Source: Lepus europaeus (taxonomy: Eukaryota; Chordata; Mammalia; Lagomorpha; Leporidae). Taken from it: DNA of 64,000 nt. A program made the position numbers and the translations under genes. The notes beneath the pieces were generated by a model that was given only the letters and a program-made list of their open reading frames with translations, was not told the DNA's origin and searched no databases. Where the stretch lies: the NCBI RefSeq assembly GCF_033115175.1, contig NW_026909196.1, positions 7,502,001 to 7,566,000 on the forward strand. Direction: 5' to 3'. This document shows positions 1-12,239 of the stretch, one piece after another (the first letter of the stretch is position 1; the number at the start of each line of letters is the position of its first letter).

Positions 1-2
1 TC

Positions 3-1193
3 CTCTATTCGGACCAAGACTTAGATACGATTCAGCGGCTCGGTGCAGAGTATGATGAACAAATAAGGGTTTGGAGGCTCGGAGAGAAAATAGTCCTGCC
101 ACACCAATTGGCTAAAGAAATAATTACCAGCCTCCATCAATGGACTCATTTGGGATACAAAAAGCTAAAAGCAGCCTTACAGGAAGATAGGCAGTCTTAC
201 TACATCCCCGGATTTGACTCTTTAGCCCAGCAGGTGACTGAATCCTGTGTTCCGTGTGCCAAGGTAAATGCCAGACACCTCAAGCTCCCGGAGGGAGCTA
301 GGGTAAGAGGAGACCGACCAGGAATCAACTGGGAGGTCGATTTCATTGAAATAAGGCCGGGCAGTTATGGGAATAAGTATCTTCTAGTTTTTGTAGACAC
401 CTTCTCCGGATGGACTGAGGCATTCCCCACAAAACGGGAAACCGCCCAGGTGGTCGTCAAGAAGATCATAGAGGAGATCTTCCCCCGGTTCGGCTTGCCT
501 AAGGTAATTGGGTCCGACAATGGCCCAGCGTTTGTCTCCCAGGTAAGTCAGTTGGTGGCCAAAGCATTAGGCATAAATTGGAAGTTGCACTGTGCCTATA
601 GACCCCAAAGTTCAGGACAGGTAGAAAAAATGAACAGAACAATTAAAGAGACCTTGACCAAATTAGCGTTGGAGACTGGCGTTAAAGACTGGGTCCAACT
701 CCTCCCTATGGTGTTGTTCCGGGTCCGAAACACGCCCTCTCATTGCGGGCTGACACCATATGAAATCCTTTATGGAGGGCCCCCACCAGTAGCAGGCTTG
801 CTTGACCTTGCCAGTGACTCCGTTGCCGATGCCCCTAAGTTACAGGCCCGGTTGAGAGCGCTCCAGATCATCCAGAACCAGGTCTGGAAACCTCTTGCAG
901 CAGCCTACCAACCCAAGACGACAACCATTCCACATCCTTTCCAAATCGGTGATGCTGTGTATGTCCGAAGGCACCAATCTAAGACTCTAGAGCCCCGGTG
1001 GAAAGGCCCCTTCACTGTGCTGTTGACAACTCCCACCGCTCTCAAGGTCGACGGAATCGCTGCTTGGGTCCACGCCTCACACGTGAAGCGAGCACCACCT
1101 CCCCAGGGCCCCGAGGATCCGGATAGACCAGCCAAATGGAAGCTCCAGCGCACTCAGAACTCACTCAAGCTAAGACTTTCAAAAACTGTTTAA
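3..1193 (+). CDS. pol: Pol, C-terminal part (RNase H/integrase linker and integrase), 5'-partial
   Basis: The frame is open from the window edge to the TAA at 1191-1193 (396 residues visible). Integrase joins retroviral DNA ends to host DNA in the nucleus. Visible domains: an N-terminal HHCC zinc domain (H-x3-H near bases 137-151, CVPC near 247-258), then the catalytic core with its three acidic residues: Asp in WEVDF (about 338), Asp in SDNG (about 518) and Glu in QVEK (about 624), the last two separated by exactly 35 residues. A C-terminal GPF-type beta-barrel motif (WKGPF, about 1000) follows, as in gammaretroviral integrases. There is no internal stop or frameshift, so this copy looks enzymatically plausible, unlike the ERV-B copy. 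The true start is upstream of the window; the first in-frame TTG at 108 is not a start. Confidence 0.95.
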   Translation, partial: LYSDQDLDTIQRLGAEYDEQIRVWRLGEKIVLPHQLAKEIITSLHQWTHLGYKKLKAALQEDRQSYYIPGFDSLAQQVTESCVPCAKVNARHLKLPEGARVRGDRPGINWEVDFIEIRPGSYGNKYLLVFVDTFSGWTEAFPTKRETAQVVVKKIIEEIFPRFGLPKVIGSDNGPAFVSQVSQLVAKALGINWKLHCAYRPQSSGQVEKMNRTIKETLTKLALETGVKDWVQLLPMVLFRVRNTPSHCGLTPYEILYGGPPPVAGLLDLASDSVADAPKLQARLRALQIIQNQVWKPLAAAYQPKTTTIPHPFQIGDAVYVRRHQSKTLEPRWKGPFTVLLTTPTALKVDGIAAWVHASHVKRAPPPQGPEDPDRPAKWKLQRTQNSLKLRLSKTV

Positions 1194-1375
1194 TATTTAT
1201 GATGTTCCTGGCCTTTCCCCATTGTTTTTCCAATCCCCATGCTCCACAATTGTTAACGTGGAACCCAACCCAGTCCAGCAAGAACAGAGTTTCCTCCCTC
1301 CAATGAGGCAGGTTCTCCCCAGGCCGGTCCAATAGATTTTAGGATTAAAATCTTTGCAAAAAGAAAAGGAGGGAA
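1194..1375 (+). other. Short noncoding spacer where env would be expected
   Basis: Only 182 bp separate the integrase stop from the LTR, and I see no reading frame resembling surface or transmembrane envelope. ERV-B has a nearly identical spacer (27215-27396), so the env loss is ancestral to both copies. The last 18 bases are the polypurine tract. Confidence 0.85.
1358..1375 (+). promoter_or_regulatory. Polypurine tract (plus-strand DNA primer)
   Basis: An uninterrupted 18-base purine run, AAAAAGAAAAGGAGGGAA, abuts the TG that opens the LTR. This is where an RNase H-resistant primer for plus-strand synthesis is expected. The same run flanks the 3' LTR of ERV-B. Confidence 0.93.
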
Positions 1376-1564
1376 TGAAGGACCCTTATGGGGGAGAGGG
1401 ATAAGAAACTAGGCCTGGGCAGATATCAGGGGCTTCTTAAGAGGTTAGATGTTCCCCAGGGTCCAGCGGGCACGTTCTCTGGGAAGGAAAAGTCTATCCC
1501 CTTTAGAGAACCTCTAGGCATGCCCAGAGCAGAGCTGCCACTCCCCTTCGGAGAGTCTCAGTAC

Positions 1565-1692
1565 TCTCCTCAGCATTCTCCTCAGCTGGTTCCCTCAGCA
1601 CCCTCCTCAGCATTCTCCTCAGCTGGTTCCCTGAGCACTCACCTCAGCATTCTCCTCAGCTGGTTCCCTCAGCACTCTCCTCAGCACTCTCC
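1565..1692 (+). repeat. 37-bp tandem repeat in U3, about 3.4 copies
   Basis: Units start at 1565, 1602 and 1639, and a partial unit runs from 1676. Each carries CTCCTCAGC twice followed by TGGTTCCCT. Such repeats in gammaretroviral U3 often act as enhancers; that role is inferred here. ERV-B LTRs carry the same array. Confidence 0.9.
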
Positions 1693-1745
1693 GGTATGCT
1701 AATTGTCCCTCCGAACCGGCCAATCCCATATGCTAATTTGTTGAC

Positions 1746-1752
1746 TATATAA
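1746..1752 (+). promoter_or_regulatory. LTR TATA box
   Basis: TATATAA lies downstream of the U3 repeats and about 70 bp upstream of AATAAA, the usual U3/R arrangement. It is conserved in both ERV-B LTRs. Confidence 0.8.
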
Positions 1753-1818
1753 CCTGTGTGAAACTGCCGCTCAGGGCTCCTCACCGCCTTAGGTGGGGGC
1801 CCGTTTGCGCAAACGTAC

Positions 1819-1824
1819 AATAAA
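1819..1824 (+). terminator. LTR polyadenylation signal
   Basis: AATAAA sits immediately after the 14-bp palindrome in the presumed R region. It would direct 3' end formation of proviral RNA in the 3' LTR. Confidence 0.8.
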
Positions 1825-4800
1825 TACCTCATGCTTATTGCATCAACTGGTCTGGAGTCTGGATTTTTGGGCGTCCTCTCGAGCAAGTGGGCATCTCTAC
1901 AACTGAGAGGTCCAACAATACTATATGAACTGCGGCGTACAAACATGATATTTCTGTTTGTATAGATGACATTTTATGCACTTGCAAAATGAAAATACGT
2001 TGCTTTTCTCCAAAAACATTTTTACTGTGATTTTCTCGGTCCATTGCGTACGAATTCCACACCAGTTTATCCGGATATGACTGGTTAAACCAGAAATATC
2101 CGGTTTTGTTTTGGCTAACTCAATCCCAGATATTGCACAGGTTCTGTTTTTGTGTATTCCTGATAGTATCCACGGACTTTATTGTTTTTTTTTTTTTTAA
2201 TCAGGGAACATTTAATTTTGTGCTTGGAAACACTAATTGGTTCCAGATGGAGACACCAGCTATACACATTCATATTTACTAGGGAGAAAGCTAGAGGAAC
2301 TGTGACAAACAAACATAATATTTCTGTTTGTATAGATGGCATTTTATGCACTTGCCTAATGAAAGGACTCTGCTTTTCTCCAAAACCTTTTTTACTGTGA
2401 TTTTCTCGGTCCATTGCATTGGATTCCACACCAGTTTGTCCGGATATGACTGGATGAAACCGGAAATATCTGGTTATTTTTGGCTGACACATTCCGAAAT
2501 ATTGTGAAAGCCTCTGTGTTTGTGTGTTCTGGGTATTTTCGATGCACTTTATTGTTTTGAATGTTTTTAGCGGGGAACATTTAATTTTGTACCATTGATA
2601 CACTAATTGGTTCATCATCGGAACACCAGCTCTACACATTCGTATTTTCTAGGGAGAAAGCGAGAGGAACTGCGGCAAACAAACATGATATTTCTGTTTG
2701 TATCGATGACATTTTATGCACTTGCCTAACGAAAAGACTTTGCTTTTCTCTAAAACCGTTTTTATGGTGATTTTCTCGGTCCATTGCATACGAATTCCAC
2801 ACCAGTTTGTCCAGATATGACTGGATGAAACCGGAAATATCCGGTTTTCTTTTGTCTAACTCAATCCCAGATATTTCTGCAGCCTCTGTGTTTGTGTTTT
2901 CCGGATATTATCCACGGACTTTATTGTTCTGAATGTTTTATATCTGGAAATATTTAATTTTGTGCTTGGAAACACTAATTGGTTCCACATGGAGACGCCA
3001 GCTCTACACATTCATATTTTCTAGGGAGAAAGCTAGAGGAACTGGGACAAAGAAACACGATATTTCTTTTTGTATCGATGACATTTTATGAACTTGCCTA
3101 ATGAAAGTACTTTGCTTTTCTCCAAAACCATTTTTAATGTTCACTCAGTCAATTGCATGCGAATTCCACACCAGTTTGCTCAGATATGACTGGATGAAAC
3201 TGGAAATATCCTGGTATGTTTTGGCTAACTCAATCCCAGATATTGCTACAGCCTCTGTGTTTGTGTTTTCTGGATATTATCAATGGATATTATTGCTTTG
3301 AATTATTTTTTTCTCAGGGATCATTTAATTTTGTACCATTGTAACACTAATTGGTTCCACCTGGAGATACCAGCTCTACACATTCTTATTTTCTAGGGAG
3401 AAAGCTAGAGGAACTTCGACAAACAAACATGATATTTCTGATTATATAGAGGACATTTTATGCACTTGCCTAACGAAAAGACTTTGCTTTTCTCCAAAAC
3501 CAATTGTAATGTGATTTTCTCGGTCCATTGCATATGAATTCCACATGAATTTGTACGGATATGACTGGATGAAACCCGAAATATCCGGTTGTGTTTTGGC
3601 TAACTGATTCCGAAATATTGTGAAAGCCTCTGGGCTTGTGTTCTGGATATTATTCATGGACTTTATTGTTTGAATGTTTTTATCAGGGAACATTTAATTT
3701 TGTATCGTTGAAACACTAATTGGTTTTTCATGGGAACAGCAGCTCTACACATTCGTATTTTCTAGGGAAAAATCTAGAGGAACTGCGGCAAACAAACATG
3801 ATATTTCTACTTGTATAGATGACATTTTATGCACTTGCCTAACGAAAAGACTTTGCTTTTGTCCAAAACCATTTTTACTGTGATTCTCTCTGTCCATTGC
3901 ATACGAATTCCACACCAGTTTACCGGATATGACTGGATGAAACCGAAGTATCCGGTTGTGTTTTGGCTAATTCATTCCGCAATATGGTGAAAGCCTCTTT
4001 GTTTCTGTTTTCCGGATATTATGAACGGACTTTATTGTTGGAATGTTTGTTATCAGGGAATATTTAATTTTGGTCTTGGATTCAGTAATTGGTTCCACAT
4101 GGAGACACAAGATCTACATATTCGTATTTTCTATGGTGAAAGCTATAGGAACTATGGCAAACAAACCTGATATTTCTGTTTGTATAGATGACATTTTATG
4201 CACTTGCCTAATGAAAATATGTTGCTTTTCTCCAAAACCATTTGTACTGTGATTTTCTCGTTCCATTGCATATGAATTCCACACCAGTTTGTCCGGATAT
4301 GACTGGATGTAACCGGAAATATGCTGTATTGTTTTGGATTATTCAATCCCAGATATTGTTACAGCCTCTGTGTTTGTGTGTTCTGGATATTATCAATGGA
4401 CTTTTTTGTTTTGAATGTTTTTTACCGGGAATATTTTATTTTGAGCTTGGATACAGTAATTGGTTCCACATGGAGACACCACCTGTACATATTCATATTT
4501 TCTAGGTAGAAAGTTAGAGGAACTGCAACAATGAAACCTGATATTTCTGTTTGTATAGATGGCATTTTATTCCCTTGCCTAACGAAAAGACTCTGCTTTT
4601 CTCCAAAACCATTTTTACTGTGATTTTCTCGGTGCATTGCATACGAAATCCACAGCAATTTGTCCGGATATGACTAGATGAAAATGGAAATATCCGGTTG
4701 TGTTTTGGCTAACTGAATCCGAAATATTGTGAAAGCCTCTGTGTTTGTGTTTTCTGGATATTATCGATGGACTTTATTGTTTTGAATGTTTTTATCAGGG

Positions 4801-6231
4801 AACACTTAATTTTGTACCGTTGAAACATTAATTGGTTCATCATGGGGATACCAGCTCCACACATTCCTATTTTCTAGGGAGAAAGCTTGAGGAACTGCGG
4901 ATAAAACATGATATTTTTGTTTGTATACATGACATTTTATGCACTTGCATAAAGAAAAGAATTTGCTTTTCTCCAAAACCATTTGTACTGTGATTTTCTC
5001 GGTCCTTTGCATATGGATTCCACACCACTTTGTCCGGATATGACTGGATGAAACCGGAAATATTCGGTTTTGTTTTGGCTAACTCAATCCCAGATATTTC
5101 TATAGCCTCTGTGTTTGTTTATTCCTGATATTATCCATGGACATTATTGTTTTGAACGTGTTTTTATCAGGGAAAATTTAATTTTGTGCTTGGAAACACT
5201 AACTGGTTCCAGATGGAGACACCAGCTCTACACATTCGTATTTTCTAGGGAGAAAGCTCGAGGAACTGCGACTAACAAACATGATATTTCTGTTTGTATC
5301 GATGACATTTTATGCACTTCCCTAAGGAAAAGACTTTGCCTCTCTCCAAAACCATTTTTAATGTGATTCTCTCAGTCCATTCAATACGAAATCCACACAA
5401 CATTGTCTGGATATGACTGGTGAAACCGGAAATATCCGGTTGTGTTTTGGCTAACTCAAACCAAAATATGGTGAAATCCTCTGTGTTTGTGTTTTCTGGA
5501 TATTATAAAAGGACTTTTTTGTTTTGAAGGTATTTTCTCAGGGAACATTTAATTTTGTGCTTGGAAACACTAATTGGTTCTACATGGGGACACCAGCTCT
5601 ACACATTCGTATATTCTAGGGAGAAAGCTAGAGGAACTGCGACAAACAAACATGATATTTCTGTTAGTATAGATGACATTTTATGCACTTGCCTAACGAA
5701 AAGACTTTGCTTTTCTCCAAAACCATTTTTACTGTGATTCTCTCAGTCCATTGCATACGAATTCCACACCAGTTTACCGGATATGACTGGATGATACTGA
5801 AGTATCCGGTTGTGTTTTGGCTAACTCATTCCGAAATATGGTGAAAGCCTCTGTGTTTCTGTTTTCCAGATATTATGAATGGGCTTTATTGTTTGGAATG
5901 TTTGTTATCAGGGAACATTTAATTTTGGCCTAGGATACAGTAATTGGTTCCACATGGAGTCACAAGCTCCACATATTCATATTTTCTATGGTGAAAGCTA
6001 TAGGAACTATGGCAAACAAACCTGATATTTCTGTTTGTATAGATGACATTTTAGCAGTTGCCTAATGAAAATATTTGCTGTTCTCCAAAACCATTTTTAC
6101 TGTGATTTTCTCGGTCCATTGCATACGAATTCCACACCAGTTTGTCCGGATATGATTGGATGAAACCAGAAATATCCGGTTGTGTTTTGGCTAACTCAAT
6201 CCGAAATATTGTGAAAGCTTCTGTGTTTGTG

Positions 6232-6587
6232 CACTTGCCTAACAAAAAGACTTTGCCTTTCTCCAAAACCATTTTTACTCTGATTTTCTCAAGCCGTTGC
6301 ATATGAATTCCACACAACTTTGTCCGGATATGACTTGATGAAACAAGAAATATCCGGTTTTGTTTTGGCTAAGGCACTCCAAAATATTGTGAAAGCCTCT
6401 GTGTTTGTGCACTTGATAACGAAAAGACTTTGCTTTTCTCCAAAACCATTTTTACTGTGATTTTATCAGACCACTGCATACGAATTCCACAACAGTTTTT
6501 CCGGATATGACTGGATGAAACCGGAAATATCTGGTTTTGTTTTGGCTGACTCATTCCAAAATATTGTAAAGCTTCTGTGTTTGTGTT
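6232..6587 (+). repeat. Pair of shortened (about 178-bp) satellite monomers
   Basis: At 6232 and 6410 the phrase GTGTTTGTG is joined directly to CACTTG. A normal monomer has about 194 more bases here: the end of one monomer plus the LTR-like GGAACATTT...GACATTTTATG half. The spacing of the two junctions is 178 bp. The same shortened pair recurs at 14191/14369 and 35240/35418, and single junctions occur at 12159, 39476, 47049 and 61879. Confidence 0.85.
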
Positions 6588-9499
6588 TTCTGGATATTAT
6601 CAATGGATATTATTGTTTTGAATGTTTTTATCGGGGAACATTTAATTTTGTAAAATTGATACACTAATTAGTTCATCACAGGAACACCAGCTCTACACAT
6701 TCGTATTTTCTAGGGAGAAAGCTAGAGGAACTGCGGCAAACAAACATGATATTTCTGTTTGTATCGATGACATTTTATGCACTTGCCTAACGAAAAGACT
6801 TTGCTTTTCTCCAAAACCATTTTTACTGTCATTTTCTCGGTCCATTGCATACGAATTCCACACCACTTTGTCCGGATATGACTGGATGTAACTGGAAATA
6901 TCCGGTTTTGTTTTGGCTAACTCAATCCCAGATAATGCTGGAGCCTCTGTGTTTGTGTTTTCTGGATTTTATCAACGGACTTTATTGTTTTGAATGTTTT
7001 TTTTATCGGGGAACATTTTATTTTGAGCTTGGATACAGTAATTGGTTCCGCATGCAGACTCCAGCTCTACGTATTTGTATTTTCTAGGGAGAAACCTAAA
7101 GGAATGGCAACAAACAAACATGAAATTTCTGTTTTTATAGATGACATTTTATGCACTTGCCTAACGAAAAGACTTTGCTTTTCTCCAAAACCATTTTTAC
7201 TGTGATTTTCTCGGTCCATTGCATGCGAATTCCACACCAGTTTGTCCGGATATGAGTGGATGTAACCGGAAATATCTGGTTTTGTTTTGGCTAACTCAAT
7301 CCCTGATATTGCTACAGCCTCTGTGTTTGTGTTTTCTAGATATTACCATGAACTTTATTGTTTTGAATATTTTTTATCTGGGAACATTTAATTTTGTACC
7401 GTTGAAACACTAATTGGTTCATCATGGGAACACCAGCTCTACATTTTCGTATTTTCTAGGGAGAAAGCTAGAGGAACTGCGGCAAACAAACAGGATATTT
7501 CTGTTTGTATAGATGACATTTTATGCACTTGCCTAACGAAAAGACTTTGCTGTTGTCCAAAACCGTTTTTACTGTGATTTTCTCGGTTCATTGCATACGA
7601 ACTCCAGAGCAGTTTGTCCGGATATGACTGGATGAAACCAGAAATACCCAATTGTGTTTTGGCTAACTCAATCCAAAATATTGTGAAGTACTTTGTGTAT
7701 GTGTTTTCAGGATACTATCAACGGACTTTATTGTTTTGAATGTTTTTTATCAGGGAACATTTAATTTTGTGCTGGGAAACACTAATTGGTTCCACAGGGA
7801 GACACCAGCTCTACACATTGTTATTTTAAGGGAGAAAGCTTGAGGAACTGCGGACAAAACATGATATTTTTGTTGTATAGCTGACATTTAATGCAATTTC
7901 CAAATGAAAAGACTTTGCTTTTCTCCAAAACCATTTTTACTCTTAATTCTCAGGCCATTGCATACGAATTCCACACCACTTCGTCTGGATATGACTGGAT
8001 GAAACCAGAAGTATCCGGTTGTGTTTTGGCTAACTCAATCCCAGATATTGCTACAGCCTTTGTGTTTGTGTTTTCCGGATATTATCCATGGACCTTATTG
8101 TTTTGAATTTTTTTATCAGTGAACATTTTATTTTGTGCTGGGAAACACTAATTGGTTCCACATGGAGACACCAGCTCTACACATTTGTATTTTCCAGGCA
8201 GAAAGCTAGAGGAACTTTGGCAGACAAACATGATATGTCTGTTTGCATAGATGACATTTTATGCACTTGCCTAAAGAAAAGAATTTGCTTTTGTTCAAAT
8301 CCATTTTTACTATGATTTTCTCGGTCCATTGCATATGAATTACACACCTCTTTGTCCAGATATGACTGGATGAAACCGGAAATATCCGGTTGTGTTTTGG
8401 GTAACTGAATCCCAGTATTGCTACTGCCTCTGTGTTTGTGTTTTCCGGATATTATCAACGGACTTTATGGTTTTGAATGTTTTTTATCAGGAAACATTTA
8501 ATTTTCTGCTGGGAAACACTAGTTGACTCCACATGGAGACACCAGCTCCACACATTCGTATTTCTAGGGAGAAAGCTAGATGAACTGCGGCAAACAAACA
8601 TGATATTTCTGTTTGTATAGATGACATTTTATACACTTGCCTAACGAAAATACTTTGCTTTTCTCCAAAACCATTTTGACTGTGATTTTCTCGTTCCATT
8701 GCATATGAATTCCACAAACGTTGTCCGGATATGACTGGATGAAATCAGAAATATCCGGTTGTGTTTTGGCTAACTCAATCCCAGATATTGCTGCAGCATC
8801 TGTGTTTCCATTTACCATATATTATCAATGGACTGTATTATTTTGAATGTTTTTTAACAGGGAACATTTAATTTTGTGCTGGGAAACACTAATTGGTTCC
8901 ACATGGAGACACCAGCTCTACAAATTCGTATTTTCTAAGGAGAAAGCTAGAAGAACTGCGGCAAACAAACATGATATATCTGTTTGCATAGATGACATTT
9001 TATGCACTTGCCTAAAGAAAAGACTTTGCTTTTCTCCAAAACCATTTTTATTGTGATTTTCTCGGTCCATTGCATACGAATTCCACACCACTTTGTCCGG
9101 ATAGGCCTGTATGTAACCAGAAGTATCTAGTTGGGTTTTGGCTAATTCAATCCAAAATATTGTGAAAGCCTCTGCGTTTGTGTTTTATGGATATTATCGA
9201 TGGACTTTATTGTTTGAAATTTTTTACCAGAGAACATTTAATTTTTACCGTAGAAAGACTAATTAGTTCCACAGGGAGACACCAGCTTTACACATTTGTA
9301 TTTTCTAGATAGAAAGTTAGAGGAACTGTGGCAAAAAAACATGGCTTTTCTGTTTGTATAGATGACACTTTATGCACTTGCCGAAGGAAAAGACTTTGCT
9401 TTTCTCCAAAACCATTTTTACTGTGATTTTCTCAGTCTATTGCATACGAATTCCACCCCACTTTGTCTGGATATGCCTGGGGGAAACCAGAAATATCCG

Positions 9500-9521
9500 T
9501 TTTTTTTTTTTTTTTTTTTTT
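9500..9521 (+). repeat. T22 homopolymer inside a satellite monomer
   Basis: The usual ATCCGGTTTTGTTTTGGC of the monomer is replaced here by ATCCG, 22 T and GGC. Similar but shorter expansions occur at the same monomer position near 16718-16730 and 40339-40352. It is probably replication slippage and not a poly(A) tail, because no retroelement adjoins it. Confidence 0.9.
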
Positions 9522-12239
9522 GGCTAACTCAATCCGAGATATTGTGAAACCTGTGTGTTTGTGTTTTCTGGATATTATCAACGGAATTTACTGTTTTGAA
9601 TATTTATTATCAGGGAACATTTAATTTTGTGTTGGGAAACAGTAATTGGTTCCACATGGAGACACCAGCTGTACATATTTGTATTTTCTAGGGAGCAAGC
9701 TAGAGGAACTTCGGCAGACAAACATGATATGTCTGTTTGCATAGATGACATTTTATGCACTTGCCTAACGAAAAGATTTGCTTTCCTCCAAAACCATTTT
9801 TACTGTGAATTTCTCTTTCCATTACATATGAATTCCACACCACTTTGACGGGATACGCCTGGACGAAACCAGAAGTATCCGGTTGTGTTTTGGCTAACTC
9901 AATCCCAGATATTTCTAGAGCCTCTATGCTTGTGTGTTTCGGATATTATCAATGGACCTTATTGTTTTCAATTTTTTTATCAGTGAACATTTAATTTTGT
10001 GCTGGGAAACACTAATTGGTTCCACATGGAGACACCAGCTCTACACATTTTTATTTTCTAGGGAGAAAGCTAGAGGAACTGCAGCAAAGAAACATGATAT
10101 TTTTCTTTCTATAGATGACATTTTATGCACCTGCCTAAAGAAAAGACTTTGCTTTTTCCAAAACAATTCTTACTGTGATTTTCTCGGTCCATTACATACG
10201 AATTCCACATCAATTTTAGGGATATGACTCTATGAAACCAAAAATATCTGGTTGTGTTTTGGCTAACTCAATCCCAGATATTGCTAGAGCCTCTGTGAAT
10301 GTTTTTTCCGGATATTATCAATGGACTTTATTGTGTTGAATGTTTTTTATCAGGGAACATTTAATTTTGTGCTGGGAAACAATAGTTGGTTCCACTTGGA
10401 AAAATCAGCTCTACACATTCTTATATTCTAGTGAGAAGCTAGAGGAACTGCAGCAAACAAACACGATATTTCTGATTGTATAGATGACCTTTTAAGCATT
10501 TGCCTAAGAGAAAAACTTGCTTTACATCAAAACCATTTTTACTGTGATTTTCTCGGTCCATTGCATGCGAATTCCACACCACTTTGTCCGGATGTCAGGA
10601 TATGACTGGATGAAACCAGAAATATCTACTTGTGTTTTGGCTAATTCAATCCCAGAAAATGCTCCCGCCTCTGTGTTTGTTTTTTCTGGATATTATACAT
10701 GGGCTTTATTGTTTTGAATTTTTTATCAGGGAACATTTAATTTTGTACCATAGAAACACTAATTGATTCCACATGGAGACACCAGCTATAAATATTCATA
10801 TTTTCTAGGGAGAAACCTAGAGTCACTGAGGCAAACAAACATGATATTTCTCTTTGTATAGATGACATTTATGCACTTCCCTAAGGAAAAGACTTTGCTT
10901 TTCTCGAAAACCATTTTTACTATGATTTTCTCGGTCCATTGCATATGAATTCCACCAAACTTTGTCCGGATATGACTGGGTGAAACGAGAAATATCCGGT
11001 TGTGTTTTGGCTAACTCAATCGAAATAATGTGAAAGCCTTTGTATTTGTGTTTTCAGGATATTATCCACGGACTTTATTGTTTTGAATTTTTTTATCAGG
11101 GAACATTTAATTTTGTGCTGGGAAACACTAATTGGATCCACATGGAGAAACCAGCTCTACACATTTGTATTTTCCAGGCAGAAAGCTAGAGGAACTGCGA
11201 CAAACAAACATGATATTTCTGTTTGTATAGGTGACATTTTATGCACTTGCCTAACAAAAAGTCTTTGCTTTTCTCCAAAACCATTTTTACTGTGATTTTC
11301 TCGGTCCATTGCATACGAATTCCACACCAGTTCGTCCGGATATGACTTAATGAAACCAGAAATATCCTGTTGTGTTTTGGCTAACTCAATCCCAGATATT
11401 GCGACAGCCTCTGTGTTTGTGTTTTCTGGATATTATCAATGGACTGTATTGTTTTGAATGTTTTTATCAGGGAACATTTACTTTTGTACCATTGAAACAC
11501 TAATTGGTTCATCAAGGGGACTCCAACTCTACACATTTGTATTTTCTAGGGAGAATACTATATGAACTGCGGCATACAAACATGATATTTCTGTTTGTAT
11601 AGATGACATTTTATGCACTTGCAAAACGAAAATACGTTGCTTTTCTCCAAAAACATTTTTACTGTGATTTTCTCGGTCCATTGCGTATGAATTCCACAGC
11701 AATTTGTCCGGATATGACTGGTTAAACCAGAAATATCAGGTTTTGTTTTGGCTAACTCAATCCCAGATATTGCACAGGTTCTGTTTTTGTGTATTCCTGA
11801 TAGTATCCGCGGACTTTATTGTTTTTTTTTTAATCAGGGAACATTTAATTTTGTGCTTGGAAACACTAATTGGTTCCAGATGGAGACACCAGCTATAAAC
11901 ATTCGTATTTACTAGGGAGAAAGCTAGAGGAACTGTGACAAACAAACATAATATTTCTGTTTGTATAGATGGCATTTTATGCACTTGCCTAACGGAAGGA
12001 CTCTGCTTTTCTCCAAAACCATTTTTACTGTGATTTCCTGGGTCCATTTCGTACGAATTCCACAGCAGTTTGTCCGGATATGACTGGATGAAACCGGAAA
12101 TATCCGGTTTTGTTTTGGCTAACTCACTCGAAATATTGTGAAAGCCCCTATGATTGTGCACTTGATAACGAAAAGACTTTGGTTTTCTCCAAAACCATTG
12201 TTACTGTGATTTTCAGAGTCCATTGCATACGAACTCCAC

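Larger units (their letters stand above)
1..1917 (+). mobile_element. ERV-A: 3' part of an env-less gammaretrovirus-like endogenous retrovirus
   Basis: The order integrase reading frame, about 180 bp of noncoding sequence, polypurine tract and LTR is the 3' end of a retrovirus. The 5' part lies outside the window. No env frame exists between integrase and LTR. The LTR ends in CA at 1916-1917 and the satellite resumes at once with ATACTATATGAAC. The uninterrupted homologous satellite near 11560-11580 reads GAGAATACTATATG, so ATAC is the likely 4-bp target duplication; the other copy is off the window. It belongs to the same family as ERV-B: integrase and LTR align almost base for base, but the LTRs differ at several sites, so these are independent insertions. 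Confidence 0.95.
1376..1917 (+). repeat. 3' LTR of ERV-A (542 bp, TG...CA)
   Basis: It begins TGAAGGACCC directly after the polypurine tract and ends GGTCCAACA before the satellite. It holds a 37-bp tandem repeat in U3, a TATA box (1746-1752), a 14-bp perfect palindrome CGTTTGCGCAAACG (1802-1815) and an AATAAA signal (1819-1824) about 70 bp past the TATA box, implying a short R. It aligns along its whole length with the two 543-bp LTRs of ERV-B but with several substitutions. As a 3' LTR its promoter would fire rightward into the satellite. Confidence 0.95.

Noticed and set aside
905-1153. Antisense open frame over ERV-A integrase, and matching antisense frames over ERV-B gag, pol and LTRs (for example 29256-29811, 30303-30746, 31223-31834)
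   Set aside because: These overlap well-supported retroviral sequence on the other strand and show no domain of their own; they are frame shadows.
1388-1702. Open frame in the LTR U3 (104 codons), also seen as 121 codons in the ERV-B LTRs
   Set aside because: It mostly translates the 37-bp tandem repeat, lies in a noncoding promoter region and has no similarity I recognise to an LTR-encoded protein.
9500-9521. Poly-T run as the tail of a minus-strand retrotransposon
   Set aside because: Normal satellite flanks it directly on both sides, with no SINE or LINE body and no target duplication.
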